Counted from the stretch's first letter, positions 21,428 to 33,311 are shown. The stretch: 64,000 bases of DNA from Moniliophthora roreri (GCA_001466705.2 LATX02000180.1:62001-126000); one strand, 5' to 3'. Notes: generated by a model from the sequence alone, not told the origin. Program-made: numbers and translations.

Positions 21428-22210
21428 GCCTTATTAGATTCTGCCTAGATCCTGTTTTGGTGTGGGTTCATGTTCTGTGAAGTCCCAATGAAAATCGCGT
21501 GTATACAACATCAGTAGTTTGGTACTTTGTGCTAAGTAACTGTCATCACTCATGGTCAGACGGGACACATATATCGTTAGCTCATGTCATGTCAGATGGA
21601 GACCTGTTCAATTCTCCTCATCTGTTCGTTTCGACCTGATATCCCGGCACTTCTGTGTTGTCATCAAGCCAGTGCTGCATAAAGTCCTGCCGAAGACAGT
21701 GATGCGAAGAGAACTTGGGGAGGTGGTATATGGTGTTCTGGGCGGAGGTGAGACCGAAGCCAAGTACGTATTCTTCAAGTCGACGCGTGTATTTATCAAG
21801 TCGCCACCGACAATGTCCTCTGGAGGTGTTGAAATGCCATTCTTTCAGCAAGTTAGCATTGATCTTCGCAGTAAATATCTATCTGAAGGATCGGCTGCGA
21901 GATCAATAAGCCCACTCCCTCGTAATACCTCAGCCCACCGGCCCCACTTTCCTATCTCCGCTGGAAATTGGAGAAATTGGAAGCGATCTCGTTGAGGAAT
22001 TTGTGCAGGCAATCCAGAAGATCGACGTATTAGGCCTTCAGGGACTGGTCAGGGAACTTCAGATTCCGGACAGGGCTTCCTTCACTTGAAGTTGTAGAAC
22101 TGATTCTCACGGATTATGCTTCTTCAGGACCATCAACATTACGAATACACAAGCCTCGGTCTATCTACCAACCAGTATCCATGAAGATTCAGCTAAAAAT
22201 CTCTTTCACT
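21428..22210. other. Intergenic; weak trace of a leucine-rich coding relic
   Basis: A 147-codon frame at 21552-21995 shows no family. Around 22020-22160 one plus frame reads LPSLEVVELILTDYASSGPS, resembling the leucine-rich part of F-box proteins, but it is short and frames do not join. I treat the region as non-coding with a possible gene relic. Confidence 0.3.
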
Positions 22211-24080
22211 CTACTTACCTCTTGCGCCCGACTTGCCCTTCTTTCTTGCACCTGCTTTCTTCTTGCCTCCAGCCTTTACCTCTTCCTTGGATTTCGCAGC
22301 TGGTACAGACGAGCCTGCGTTGTTCTGAGCAGCTGCAATCGACAGTCTCGACGACTTGCGACTCGATGTCGGTGAACCCATTTGCGGTGGATGTACTGAA
22401 CGTGGTCCCATTTCGTCTCTTGGGGTATCAGGAATAACCGTAGCTCGAGCATTGGAAGGGGTCATGGGTGACGTATGGGGAGATAAAGCTGGGAAGGTTA
22501 CAGACGAGACATTGGCAGATAAAGACTCGGGCGAAAGCAAGACTTTCCGCCTCTTCGATGTCTCATCGGCACTGTCAGACTCGTACATGTCATCCTGCTC
22601 GTCTTCCAGTTTTCGCTTGACCGAGGTACGGCTCATCTTGCTTTTGCTTGCTGCTTCCGAGTTGCCATCCATGCGGTCACTTTCTTCAGCATCCAAACTA
22701 CTAAGATGAGTGAGGCTACGAATAGGATCATGAGGAGTAGGTGTGTGGGGATTGGAAGCAGGAACAGGAAACACTGAGGCGGAAGCGCGAAAGGCTGAAG
22801 TTTCTCCTGCGACCGGAGAAGGAGATGGTGTCGACGCTTGGGAATGGGTAGCGCCGGTAGTGGAGATGCCGTCCTTGTCGTCTTCGACCTTATCTTTAGC
22901 GTCGTCGTGCGATTCAGCTTCCTGATTTACATCCTTTGCAGTACTCTCACGTGGTTCTTTCTCAACCACCCATCCGAATCCGCTTTCCCTAAACCAATTC
23001 ACTACCTCCCCCTCACTATTAACACCCTCCTCTGCCTCCAATATAGAGCATTCCATCTGCCATCTAGAGCGTTCCGCTGATACAGCTCTCTGGCGTCGGA
23101 CTTGGAGTCTCTGCTCCAACGTCAAGGTCTGGTTCCCACCCATCATCTCTTTCTCCTTCTCACTATAAACCGGCCTCCATTCTGCAACACGGCCCTTTGA
23201 CCTTGCCTTTTCCAGGTGTGCCCGATAGTCCCGAAGCGAGAACCAGTCGATATCCAACCAGCGTTGGACAGCTTCCCGTTCTGTGATCCATCCGAGCTCT
23301 AGCAGCCGATAAAGGATTTTACCCGGGATAGGATAATCTCTCCTGGGCCTTGGTATGCGCGGTGGTGCGAACTCATATGGTTGTGTCTTTAGGAGGGAGA
23401 TGAGATCGTCTGTCGTGGGGTGCGCGTTGAGATAGATGGCGGGGTAATCGATAGAGGCTTGCGAATTCATGCCCCATGAATATTTGGGAGGTGTGCGTGG
23501 CAGAGATGCAAGATTTTCAGTGATGGATTGATTAGGATCGGGTTTCCAGGACGATATGAAAGGAGTATTAGCCCTAGCGCCTTTCCGCAGGCATTCGTCG
23601 TAGTCGACGATATACTGGAATGGTCTGTATATTTCGGCAGCCGGGGGATTGTTGGGTTTGTACGCGTGGTCTAAGGGTACAATGTTGTTCTCCTTCAAGG
23701 AGTGCTTGAGCTCTTGTTTGGTCGGCTGCTTGGGCGATTCATAAGTGCAGGCGCCACCACTGCTGCTCGATTCAGGTTTGGAGGGCTACGGCATTCTCCG
23801 TGAGTGCTCGATATTTGTGTTGGGAAACACGTACCTCCGGCACTAGGAGCGGTTTATCTATTGTGATTGGTATTATAAGGTTATCCGGCCTTTCCTGCGG
23901 ATCGATGTGTATGCCAGGGTTGGCAATCTTGGCTATTCGTGGAAACTCGATAGAAAGCGTGCCAGGGACAGTGGTCGTCAGCGTCACGGTGGTACCATCG
24001 GCGACGCGGATTTGGAAAGTTCTGACTGAAGCCATTTGGTTTCGAGGTTCAAGTGTGCTCAGAGGGGTTGTGATGGTCAA
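22211..24080 (-). CDS. Hypothetical protein with basic C-terminal tail (606 aa)
   Basis: I do not recognise this protein. Exon 1 is 23835-24080 and exon 2 is 22211-23785, joined in phase 0 across a 49-bp intron. A second ATG lies 15 codons in (24035). Residues 16-80 look like a beta-rich fold (FQIRVADGTTVTLTTTVPG). Residues 110-310 are conserved-looking and rich in tryptophan and charged helices (LTLEQRLQVRRQRAVSAERS). Residues 320-560 are disordered, Ser/Pro/Thr/Asp-rich. The last 30 residues are Lys/Arg/Gly-rich with KKKAGARKKGKSGARGK, likely nuclear localisation or nucleic-acid binding. A GTAAGT donor-like site lies exactly at the stop, so a further short exon is possible. It faces away from the NEDD1-like gene's neighbourhood. 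Confidence 0.7.
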
Positions 24081-26175
24081 GGTACGTATGAGGCCTTCTT
24101 TATAAACTTTTCCGCTCGGATCCTTATGTTTTGATCATTGAATGCCACCTGTTATTGTTCTATACAGACTTGGTTGCTTTGTGCCCCGCCCAACCGCATT
24201 TTCAATCAATAATCACATGACCACTCCCACGCCATAGGAACCTCATCGCGTGTTATACTAGGGTCGTTCTGACAAAAAGTGGTCCATGCGGGCCTAACAG
24301 CCATACCGGGTTTGGACAAAAAACTACCCCCCGCAGGCGCATCAGCAAAAACCAGAAAGTGCCATAACCTAGCTCCAGGGGGATTATAACCTGGTTGTGG
24401 CCTGGTTTGTGGGGGTTATGACTGGTTTTAAGGGTCATAATACCCTGCAGGTCGATTATAAACCCTGGGGAACCCATTATAGCACTACACGGTTTTTGCT
24501 GATGCGGGAGCCGGAGCCAGGTTTGGACAAAGAGCAGGTCCAGAGACTCATTGTTCACATGCCACCTCAGAATTTTCTTACCCTCGTCGTCCGCTTCTCC
24601 GAGTCCGAAACATTGTGATCTCTGGGTTGATAACTCTGTGGCCGATCTGGACATGTTCAGAATGCTTCAGCAACACACCATTCGGTCTTTGCTACGCTTT
24701 CTGAAGTCAGCCATGATAAGTTCAAAGGGGACAAAACCGTGTTGGAAGATTAATCATGACTGTTATTGTATCCTTACTCTAACTACATGAATTACGACCG
24801 AATTTTGACTCCGCGCTTCTTAAAAAGCGTCCTAGCGGCGAAAAAGGCACTTTTGGTGCGTTTCCGAATTTTTTCGGGATTTTTTGGGATTTTTATAGGC
24901 CGTTCGCTGGTTTGGACAAAAAGTCGCCCAATTCGGGAAATTTCAGAACGGCCTTGCCACCTATTATCCAGGGTCCTGTTATACTCTCAATTAACCATAT
25001 TTCGTTGTCAGCATGTCTGAACTCGCACTCGTAAACCTGGGCAAACGTCAAATGATTATTCCGAGCGAGTTGTGAATATGGATAGAAGGTACGCATTGCT
25101 TCTCTCTGCCCGCTCACATTCCCGTAGCTCAGAGATCGTTATGAACGGCATGACGCGAGACATTCTGTGGCTTTTTACGATTTCAGTAGATGGTCAAGAA
25201 CAAGTCAAGAAGCTCCCGTATGCAAAGAAGGTGCGCCAGTAGGTAGCTGGGCAGGAGACCGTGTTTGAGTATTCCGGACGCGCCTCCGAACCCGGCAACT
25301 CGACAAGGGCGAGTATAAAGAAACCGATGCGGATGAGGACCTCCTCAAGTTCGTTCTTGGAACTTCAATGTCCTCCACACAAGCACAAAGGAGATAAAGC
25401 AGGACTCCCGATAATAGGTGTTGATGTCGTTCGGAAATTTTGGCAAAATGACCAGTTTTTGTCCAGACCCATTTTTGGGGCCTCTTACCACTTTTTTACA
25501 AACGGCCGAGCGGCACCGTCCCAAGGCCGATTTTTGTCCAAACTGGCGTAACGGCCCCCAGGAATCGCAAAAGAAAGTCCAAAAACCGCCAAATGTCTAA
25601 TCTTAGTTATCTGAGTGTTTCTGGCGCACGTCGAATTACACAATTCGAGTAGAAAATATGCACATACACTCGGGAGTCGATAGTCCCAAACGGCAGGCAT
25701 ATTAGCTTATTTCCTCACACTTTTGCGCTTCCTGAAGTCCGCCCTAATTTTTCATTTACACTACTTAAACATACGTGCCAATCTCTGTGGTTGTGGCAGC
25801 AGGGACTCGGAGTGGCCCTTGTCCTACATTGTCCTTCAAAGGTCACCGCCGGTGAATGCTTGAGTTAGGAGACAAATGTAGAAATGCTGTATGCAATGGA
25901 GTTGTAGAAGGTGTCAAAAGAAGAAAAGTGGCTGCACGCACCTTTGATGTGACGAGCAACTTGAACTTGAGAAATTGCTAAGAACTTGAACAGTTTGATG
26001 ATATTTGGCGCATCCGTAGCAAACACGGGTAAGTGGTACACTCATTGCACACTTCCCCAACTTTTGGATATAAGTACATTCTCATCAAATCGCAATAGTG
26101 TATTGACCAAGTTGATCTCCACGTTACATAGTTAGCCATAACTTAACAAAGCATTGCGCAGGACTGCCAAAGGCG
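24081..26175. repeat. Gene-free stretch with GTTTGGACAAAAA-type inverted repeats
   Basis: No credible gene in about 2.1 kb. A motif close to GGTTTGGACAAAAA occurs at about 24309, 24521 and 24906 on the plus strand and at about 25452 and 25530 on the minus strand. The arms at 24898-24929 and 25525-25556 are imperfect inverted copies (roughly 26 of 32 positions) enclosing about 600 bp. This resembles decayed MITE-type elements in several orientations. The right part (25600-26175) shows nothing else. Confidence 0.5.
24339..24505. mobile_element. 167-bp MITE-like element with perfect 15-bp terminal inverted repeats
   Basis: GCATCAGCAAAAACC at 24339-24353 is repeated inverted and perfectly at 24491-24505. 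After a 4-base mismatch the match continues on both sides (AGTGC-C/T-ATAA), so the inverted repeat is about 29 bp with mismatches. The inside contains GGTTATGACTGG / GGGTCATAATACCC-type internal symmetry. It is non-coding. The superfamily is not clear; a GC dinucleotide flank is not enough to call a target duplication. Confidence 0.6.
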
Positions 26176-28847
26176 TTATAACTGTGCCTGACCAACGACC
26201 GCTCTCCTCAATCTTTCATTTTCTTCCCTCAAGCGTCTGTTCTCTTCTCTGAGTTCCTGAAGACTCCCACCGTTCCTTCCTGTCCAGGGGCCGCCGACCT
26301 CAGCCGAATTTTCTCTAATCTCCCTAATCATGTCCTCCCGCATCTCCTTCATCATCCCATCAAGCACACCCTCCATCTCTTCTCTCACAACTTCCCGAAC
26401 ATCTCTCCGCCAGCCTCTACCCATCCTGACCAAGTCCAAATGGAGATTCGTCATCTCTCTATGGGTCTGAAGGTGAAAGTCCGATAAAACGGAATGAACG
26501 ATGGTCCGGAGAAGGTTTTGTGGTGATTGAGGAAGTGAAGACTGCCCATTTATGCCAGCAGGTCGAGGAGGCGACATTGGGAAAGCGTTGAATATGTTGT
26601 GATTATACTCCGACGATGCGTTGGTTGTCTGTGGGCCTCGACGTCGAGCGGGAGAGATCTGCATGCTGAGATCGTTTGCAGATTCATCAGCAGCTGCTAG
26701 TTCAATTCTCTTATCATCGCCACGATCCTTGACATTTTCTTCATCGTCGCTTTCAGCTACCAACTGTTCTCCCTCTGCCTCGTCCTCGAAGAAGCCAACG
26801 CTCTTCGCTTTGCCTTTACCCTTGTCCGGCGAGATCCTTGGCGTGCCTAACCCCAACGCTCTCATAGCAAGACCCTTGTTAACCCCTCTCACAGCCGGTC
26901 CTGGTGTGACCAATCCAATCTCGTGGTCAATATCGGGCAAGTCTGGCGAAGGAGTTTTCGTATCCCGACTACTCTGTGTTCGGGTACGTGTTCGTTCACG
27001 TTCATGTGGTCGTGTATCCGTTATGTTTGAACTGCTCCGAGTCCCTGGCTTGGCGTTACGATTCGTCATATCAGAGTCGATGTCCTTAGGAAGAGGTGGA
27101 ACTGGAGGTACAGACGATGTCTTTCCCTCTCCTGTTCTTGTTCTCGACCTTGAAGATGTCGTGCGAGTACTAGAAGGACGTGCAGCCGAGGCTAATTCTC
27201 CCATAACTCTGCTTCTGGTAGTAGGTGCAGTGACAGTTGAGATAGTACTCCGAAGGCTGTTGGTACTAGGTTTGGGCGACGTAGTTGTTGCTACACTTCC
27301 CGAAACCTTGGAGATAGAGGAGGTACCAGATACGGTACGTTGCCTGGGTGTCGGCCGTGTGCCAACAGTGAGTGCGGAGGTCTTCTCTTTAATTTTTTGA
27401 CTAAGGCTAGGACTGGTCGGACCTCCAGCTCTTCGCAATGTACCAAGTGTTTCCAGTTTGACTGAGATCAAGTTAGCAATAGAACCGTCACACAATAGCA
27501 AATCATACCAGAGAACTCGTCCTCGCCGCCCGCCGTACTACTGGCATCCGGATCTACTTTACGGTTGCTGCTATTTGCGAGTGGGCTCCGAATGGGTGAA
27601 AAGACTTTGCCGGAGGCCAAGGTGGATTTCTTTGCGTCGACGTTAGTCGTACCAGAAGCAAGTTTGGCAGTCGTAGCAGGCCTTACTGACGACACCACAC
27701 GGGTACCTCGAGCAGGCGTGGTGGGCTTGAATATCGATACTACTCTGCGAGTAGCAGGAGAGTTTGACGTGTAAGTCGAAGCTTTTCTTGCAGGACTGGG
27801 TTGAGCTGATTCTGTCTTAGCCTTCTTCTGCGGATGTTGTTGAGATACTCGGTTGCGGATGTACGAATGGGGCATACCTGGACACAGATTGAGACTATTC
27901 TGGCTCCATTACTACCTTCGATATCGACAGACGGCGGAGGTTCGTCCAGAGTACGGAGTTTCAGCACGAGCAACTTTCCTGTCTCAGTGCCTGCGTATAT
28001 GGATGCGCCCTCTGGCGAAAAGGACAGCGTGGAGATGGGTACCTTCGTGTTGATCGTCCGGAAGAGTCTAACGCGAAACAATGAGCAAGGCATCACTGCA
28101 AGGAATTGCTATAACGCACCCTTTCTCCTTGTCTAAATCAACCAGGCCTATCGTTCCTGCACTGACGCCTCCCAAAACGACTGCCACCAGTGTTTTGCTG
28201 AATGTACTGCACGCAATGACTTCAACCTCTCCATTTCCCTCGGTAGTTGAAACCGTGAATGTCTTCAAAGGGCTAGACGGCCTTGTAGTATCGTACAGCA
28301 AGAGCTGTTTCCCGGCACCAACTAATGCTCTAGTCCGTACATGTGGATGAAAAACCGCCGTCCGAATGGGAGAAGGAGGTAGACCCCGAAGAATTGTGGT
28401 CGGATTGGAATTGTTGAGTGAAAGATTGTGAATATGTGCTGCCGACGAACTTGTCGACAGTAAAAGGGTATTGTCGCATGATAATGAGAGTGAGTTTATC
28501 GCTGATTTGTGACTGTTATATGATTGTGGGGAAAGCTTCGGGGACGTGGACATGGATTCGAGGAAATGAATAGTGTTCTCGGTAGAGAACACAATTGTAG
28601 ATTTGTCCTTCACGACTAGATGGGATATATTGTCCGACGAGCAATGTATTTCCGACGAGTTCGACGACTGCTGATACTTGGATATGGACTTCTGAGAAGC
28701 GAGATAGAGTAATGAGTTATCCGTTGACCAACATGCAGAAATAGCCGGTGATTCCAGCTGACACGATGAGGAAACCGAGGACGGAGACAGCTTCAGAGCT
28801 CTCGGCTCTACGACAGAAATCGAATCTGTGGTGACTACGGCAAGCAT
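26176..28847 (-). CDS. NEDD1-like WD40 protein (gamma-tubulin ring complex targeting)
   Basis: Exons in coding order are 28120-28847, 27878-28067, 27509-27827 and 26176-27461, giving 840 residues. Residues 1-305 form a WD40-like propeller (repeats such as SPIRTAVFHPHVRTRALVGAG and ISTLSFSPEGASIYAGTETGKLLVL). Residues 310-690 are disordered, Ser/Thr/Pro/Arg-rich. The C-terminus (about 700-840) has LLRTIVHSVLSDFHLQTHRE plus a helix, closely following the pattern of the NEDD1 gamma-tubulin binding region, and a final coiled coil (LREENRRLREENERLRRA). NEDD1 recruits gamma-tubulin complexes to microtubule organising centres; the fungal role is inferred. The domain order and C-terminal motif are what support the call. 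Confidence 0.75.
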
Positions 28848-29161
28848 GGTAATGGTGGTGGTAATGAGCGGAAAAGATAGAACTGAAGCACGATTGCTTG
28901 TTGGGGTATGTACAGTATCGCGGTCACATGTCTACTGTTCAAGTTGAACTTATGCCTCAAGGGTGCGTGAACAATTGATGAAACATAGACTCAACCCTCC
29001 ACTCAATTTTCGGTTGGTCACGGTCAGGCTCTGCTGGATAGCACGAACAACCATTTCCTTATTTCCAAACGTTACATGGCACAGACATAATAATACAAAG
29101 ACACCCCGTAACTGAGTTCAGACTGAGTGGGGTAATGAAGAATCTTGACCCATAGCAACGT
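28848..29161. other. Short intergenic region upstream of the NEDD1-like gene
   Basis: About 310 bp holding the promoter of the minus-strand NEDD1-like gene and the 3' flank of the aegerolysin relic. No other feature seen. Confidence 0.4.
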
Positions 29162-29628
29162 TCAGTTTCCTTTCTTGTAGACCTCGACGGTGATATTCCA
29201 AGGGCAGCGGCGTTCAATTGGGCATCTTCGGATTCGACGATATATTTTCGATTGTTTTCGCTGACGGTCCAAGTGTTGATCTTACTGCCCCATGGGCAAT
29301 CCCAGTAGAACTGACGAATGGTCTTGTCACCATCATCAGCATCGACGAGGGAGAAGGATATCTGGCACTGAGTCGGCTCTGCCACAAGCATTGATTCGGA
29401 GAGAGCCACCAGGTCCAATGACCCGACCCTCGTACTCGCTTGGGCTTACTTCATTGTCCTTGTCATCTGCAGGAAGGCCTGTGGTGAGCATCCGTTCCCC
29501 AACGACAAGGTGTTACGAGCATACCGTCAACATGAAGCTTGCTCCGTTGGACGACAAGGTTTTTTGACCTTCATTTGACCACTACCCTCGTTCTTAAGGA
29601 CAATAATGATCCATTGAGTGTAAGCCAT
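29162..29628 (-). pseudogene. Aegerolysin-family relic with several frameshifts
   Basis: Aegerolysins are small fungal beta-sandwich lipid-binding proteins, some of which act with a partner in pore formation. The relic starts at an ATG at 29628 with the family-like AYTQWIIIVL opening, and keeps the diagnostic FYWDCPWGS segment near 29300 and an ACGRADS-like stretch near 29400. One intron-like gap lies around 29470-29515. The frame is broken at least three times: in the six-T run at 29560-29565, near 29358-29380 and near 29195-29200. The expected stop position is about 29162. Because neighbouring genes are intact, decay is more likely than sequencing error, although one break lies in a homopolymer. 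Confidence 0.75.
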
Positions 29629-29855
29629 GGTTAATATGAGAGTAGTTTTTTCTTTGAGTTTGAGTTTTGGCGGAAACGACCCGGAATATCTTGAACATTT
29701 TTATTCCATCTTGTCTAAGCTACGCCACTTTTGATTCGTCGATGTCCGAGGCTCAAAATGGAGTCGCAGGACCGACTATTCTAGTAGTCTGTTGTATCCA
29801 TCTGTCCAAGGTGTTCGGATCCATTAAAACGGCCACGCCTTGAGACCAACGTTGT

Positions 29856-29891
29856 TGCAACGGCGCCAAGACACTGTTCTCCTCGGACGTC
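29856..29891 (+). repeat. 36-bp repeat shared with 42446-42481
   Basis: This 36-bp segment (core GCCAAGACACTGTTCTCC) matches 42446-42481 at 33 of 36 positions. The three differences are all C here and T there, and each C here is followed by G. It looks like a fragment of a retrotransposon terminal region left outside the CpG-depleted island. No longer homology is obvious on either side. Confidence 0.6.
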
Positions 29892-30008
29892 CGAGAACTT
29901 CTGCCATTGGGGATCCGTGTGAATAGTATTGCGCCTGGACTTTTCCCATCAGAGGTGAGCAAGAAGCTTTGTTGAGAGGCTAGAACGGAACAGTAACGGT
30001 ATCAGCAG

Positions 30009-30238
30009 ATGTCAGCACCGGGCTCAGCTAACGAAGCCGGTGTATCCACGGTTCAAGCAAGCAGTTTTGGAAGACTGCAGATTCCTACAGTAGTACCAAC
30101 TGGTGGTACAAGACGGGATATGGGTGCACTAGCGCTCTGCCTTGTGGCTAACTGGTTTATCAATGGGGAGACTGTGTTGATTGACGGTGGTGTAAGTGCT
30201 TCCTTGGGACTTGATGAAGGAGAATACTTACTTTCGAG
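30009..30238 (+). pseudogene. 3' fragment of a short-chain dehydrogenase/reductase gene
   Basis: The frame reads PTGGTRRDMGALALCLVANW then FINGETVLIDGGV, which matches the C-terminal part of SDR enzymes (the region after the catalytic Tyr-x3-Lys, including the G-x4-DGG ending). The N-terminal Rossmann part and catalytic residues are missing. A GTAAGT donor-like site follows DGG. The fragment stops against the AT-rich terminal region of the copia element, so it was probably cut by transposon insertion or rearrangement. Confidence 0.6.
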
Positions 30239-30462
30239 CTTGTCGTGAAATAGCGTTTTACATACTCGGACTTGTTTTAACCATTTTATATTTCTCTTAC
30301 TCATCTCATTCTCTAGTCTCAGATACAATACAAATTCTACTTATTTCATATATACAACATAAAATCTACTATAAAAACTGTACCTACTCTAACATATAGA
30401 TAACCAAATCAATCTTCTCTTTGTTCCCCAAAAACACCAATTCACAACAGGTTATGGGCCCC
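30239..30462 (+). mobile_element. Probable copia 5' LTR end and primer binding site
   Basis: An AT-rich, pyrimidine-tracted block ends CAATTCACAACA at 30449 and is followed at once by GGTTATGGGCCC. That word is complementary, with one difference, to the anticodon region of initiator tRNA-Met (RC of GGGCTCATAACC), the half-tRNA primer used by many Ty1/copia elements. The LTR therefore ends in CA at 30449. The left LTR border was not found. The gag that follows starts at 30627. Confidence 0.45.
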
Positions 30463-30499
30463 AGTTCAGCCTAAACCACTGCATCACTTCTCTGACCTA

Positions 30500-30600
30500 C
30501 CAATGACCACTGACTGACCCCAACCAACCCTGACTGACTGACTGACTGACAGACGACCGATGACTGACCCAGACCGACCCTGAAAGACCATAAACAACTG
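30500..30600 (+). repeat. GACT/GACC-rich simple repeat
   Basis: Short-period sequence built from CTGA, GACT and GACC units between the putative primer site and the copia gag, with one clean run of five GACT-type units near 30532-30552. Probably expanded leader sequence of the element. Confidence 0.5.
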
Positions 30601-30626
30601 ACCCGACCATTTGAAATCAGACAACA

Positions 30627-31502
30627 ATGGGGAGTTCCAACAAAGACATTGTGAAGCTGAAGGGAGAAGAGAATTATAAGGCATGGGAATACAGGACTAG
30701 AGTGGCGGCGCAAGCTGCAAGCTTATTGGAGACGTTGATGGGTGAAGACAAGAAACCAAATGGAGGACCAAGCAGCAAAGCAGTGAAGGCCTGGAAGAAT
30801 AGGAGAGATGCAGCCACAGAGATGTTGGTGAAACATCTTGAGGACAAGGTGTTGACACATGCCAAGGGATTTGATGAAGATCTGGCAGGTTTTTGGGCCC
30901 ATCTGACAGCAATATTTGGAGGGTCAGGAGTGGGAGCAGCTGTTAGGATGTGGGGGGAGTTCTCGAATGTGAAATATAGAGGAGAGGAGATGATGATAGT
31001 GATGGGGTGGATCTGATCTTTAGCCAACGACCTTGAACAAATCCATAACGACTGACCTAGCGACACACAGATTGTTGCTGTCATGCTGAATTCCATTGCG
31101 GAACACCCTGGCTTTGGTGATCTCATTATGAATCTGGAGTCCCTGAAAGAAGAAATGGAGGTGGATGATGTTGAGCTTAGAATTGTGTGGAAGGTGAAGA
31201 ATTTGAAGAATGATGGGCATATGGAGTCTGGAGGAGTACACATCAGTGTCCCAGGATCACAGACTGTGGCCTTGGCAGCTAATTTGAATGCTGTTCAATG
31301 TGAGAATCCAAAGTGCCGGCACATGGGCCATACGATCAAGGAGTGTTTTAGAGAAGGAGGAAAGAAGGAGGAGCAGTACCTGGAGTGGTATCTCAGACTC
31401 AGAAGAAATGATGGCTCCACAACCCAGGCTATGCCAACTGTTACGTTTTCTCTACCCTGCCCCTATGCTTCCCCTTCTGATCGGACAGGTACACCTTCCT
31501 AG
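30627..31502 (+). pseudogene. Ty1/copia gag relic with two in-frame TGA codons
   Basis: The frame starts KLKGEENYKAWEYR, the copia gag (UBN2-like) opening pattern. It continues through LNSIAEHPGFGDLIMNLESL to a CCHC zinc knuckle CENPKCRHMGHTIKEC followed by FREGG. Two TGA codons interrupt it at about 31014 and 31062, in WI*SLANDLEQIHND*PSD, both where arginine would fit, so CGA to TGA decay explains them. No integrase or reverse transcriptase of copia type follows; the element is truncated after gag, next to the gypsy element. Confidence 0.75.
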
Positions 31503-31938
31503 TCCCCTTTTTCTTATTATTACATCTATGCTTCTTCTTTTATTGGACTTATTACACCTCTCCAGTACCCCATTTCTTCATCAGAACATTAGCTATATCC
31601 CAACTCTGTCAGTATTTATTACCACACAATCATAGTTATCAGACATTTGCATAATGTAGATTACATGATTTGGTTGTAATGTATTTAAGTGCTCAAGCAA
31701 GGACTCTGAATCCTTAGCTTGACCTAGTTAATTTATTACTTGTGTCATTGCCAATGATTGAGGACTTCTAAACTTCAGCATCTGCTGAACGCACTCTAAC
31801 TTGAACTTGAGAGCCGCTTGCAAAGGGTTTTACCTTTTATAAGTGGTTAGTTGACGTTGCTGTGCAAGTAACATAACACAAGGTCAAGCTGATCAATTGC
31901 TGACCTATCGAGGTTTAGACATCACCTAGGAAAACAAG

Positions 31939-33311
31939 ATGCCACCACAGACGGAAGCCCAGCTTGAGAAGGACATTGTGGAAGCAGAGGAGCGCCAGCA
32001 TGGGTTACAAATCCAATCCATATTGAATCCAGGTGGACAAGCAATCCCACTATTAACCCAGGCATTCTGCAGGAAACTATTGACCCTCTCGCCGCTGCCA
32101 TTGCTAACGAGTCTGCCACTAACAGAGATACCAGAAGAGCATCTCGAAACAAGGAGAACCTTAACCCCATTATCCATTCCAACTGGTTTAGGGGAGATCA
32201 GATCTGAAGAAGAAACATCACCTTCTATGCTGAAGAAGCTCAAACCCGATACATTAAATACCTCTTTGACCTCAGCAGAGGAATCAGACCCCTTTCAATG
32301 CCTCCTTCACACACTAAAGAACAGCCCCAGATCGACTAAACAACTCCAGATTGAAGAGATGTCGGAAGACAAGAAACTTTCAGGAAGCAGGCCTAAGGTA
32401 GAACCAATGGTGGAAGAAGCAGTGATCGGTGCCACCATACCTGTACAGGGTGGTAACAGCTGAGAAGGAAGTGAAGGCAGCATTGCCAAGAGCCTTCACT
32501 GGACATTGGAAGGATGCAAAGAAGTTCCTCAGAGAAGTACAGCTGTATGTCGCTCTCAACTCCAGAACATTTACTATGGACTGAACAAAGAAACTCTTTC
32601 TTCTCTCCTATATGACTGATGGCTCCGGAGAATTCTGGAAGAATGAGAAGACAGATCTTTTACTTGCTTTTGATCCAGATGTGGAAAAGGTCTCATGAGT
32701 AGACTTCATAGAGGATTTCAAAACATTCTTCGAACTGCTTGACACTGCTCTAGAAGCTCAGCTGAAGCTTCAAGACTTGAGGATGAGGGAGAGAGAGCTG
32801 ACGAATACACATATCAATTTTTGTATTTGGCCGAGGATACAACAATGCTGCACAGATTGTAGTGTTCAAGTGAGGACTACCCAAGAGTTTGGTCCTGAAG
32901 ATTATGACTTGGCCAGAAGGAGCACTGACCAATATCAAAGATTGGATGAATGCTGCGATCCTTTTTGATGAAAGTTACAAGCAAGCCCAGGAATATGGGA
33001 AGACATGGGACAAGGATAATAGGAGAAAGCCGAATCGAAGTTTCCAAAAGAAAGAGGAAGTTGCCATCAAACAAATTTCGGAAACAGACTAGAAGGAATA
33101 CATGACGAAAGGATTATGTTTCTGTTGTAGACGAGGAGGTCACAGGATCAGAGACTGCTCCAATAGTCCAAAGAAGGATGAGAAGAAGAAAGAAGAGCCG
33201 AAGAAGCTAACCAAGAAAGAAAGATTCGCCAAAATCAAGGCTTTGGTTAATGACCAGCCGGAAGAAGAGAAAAATTTGTTGATTGACCTCATGGAGTTGG
33301 AGGGTTTTTGA
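31939..33311 (+). pseudogene. Gypsy 1 gag relic
   Basis: A first segment starts MPPQTEAQLEKDIVEAEERQ (31939). A second shows the gypsy capsid pattern PRAFTGHWKDAKKFLREV, LLSYMTDGSGEFWK and VDFIEDFKTFF. A CCHC knuckle CFCCRRGGHRIRDC lies at about 33118-33160, then a lysine-rich tail. At least three stops (TGA near 32580 and 32697, TAG near 33090) and frame changes break it, more than in pol. Confidence 0.7.

Noticed and set aside
26621..27400. 259-codon plus-strand frame opposite the NEDD1-like gene
   Set aside because: Antisense shadow of the Ser/Thr/Arg-rich linker; no independent support.
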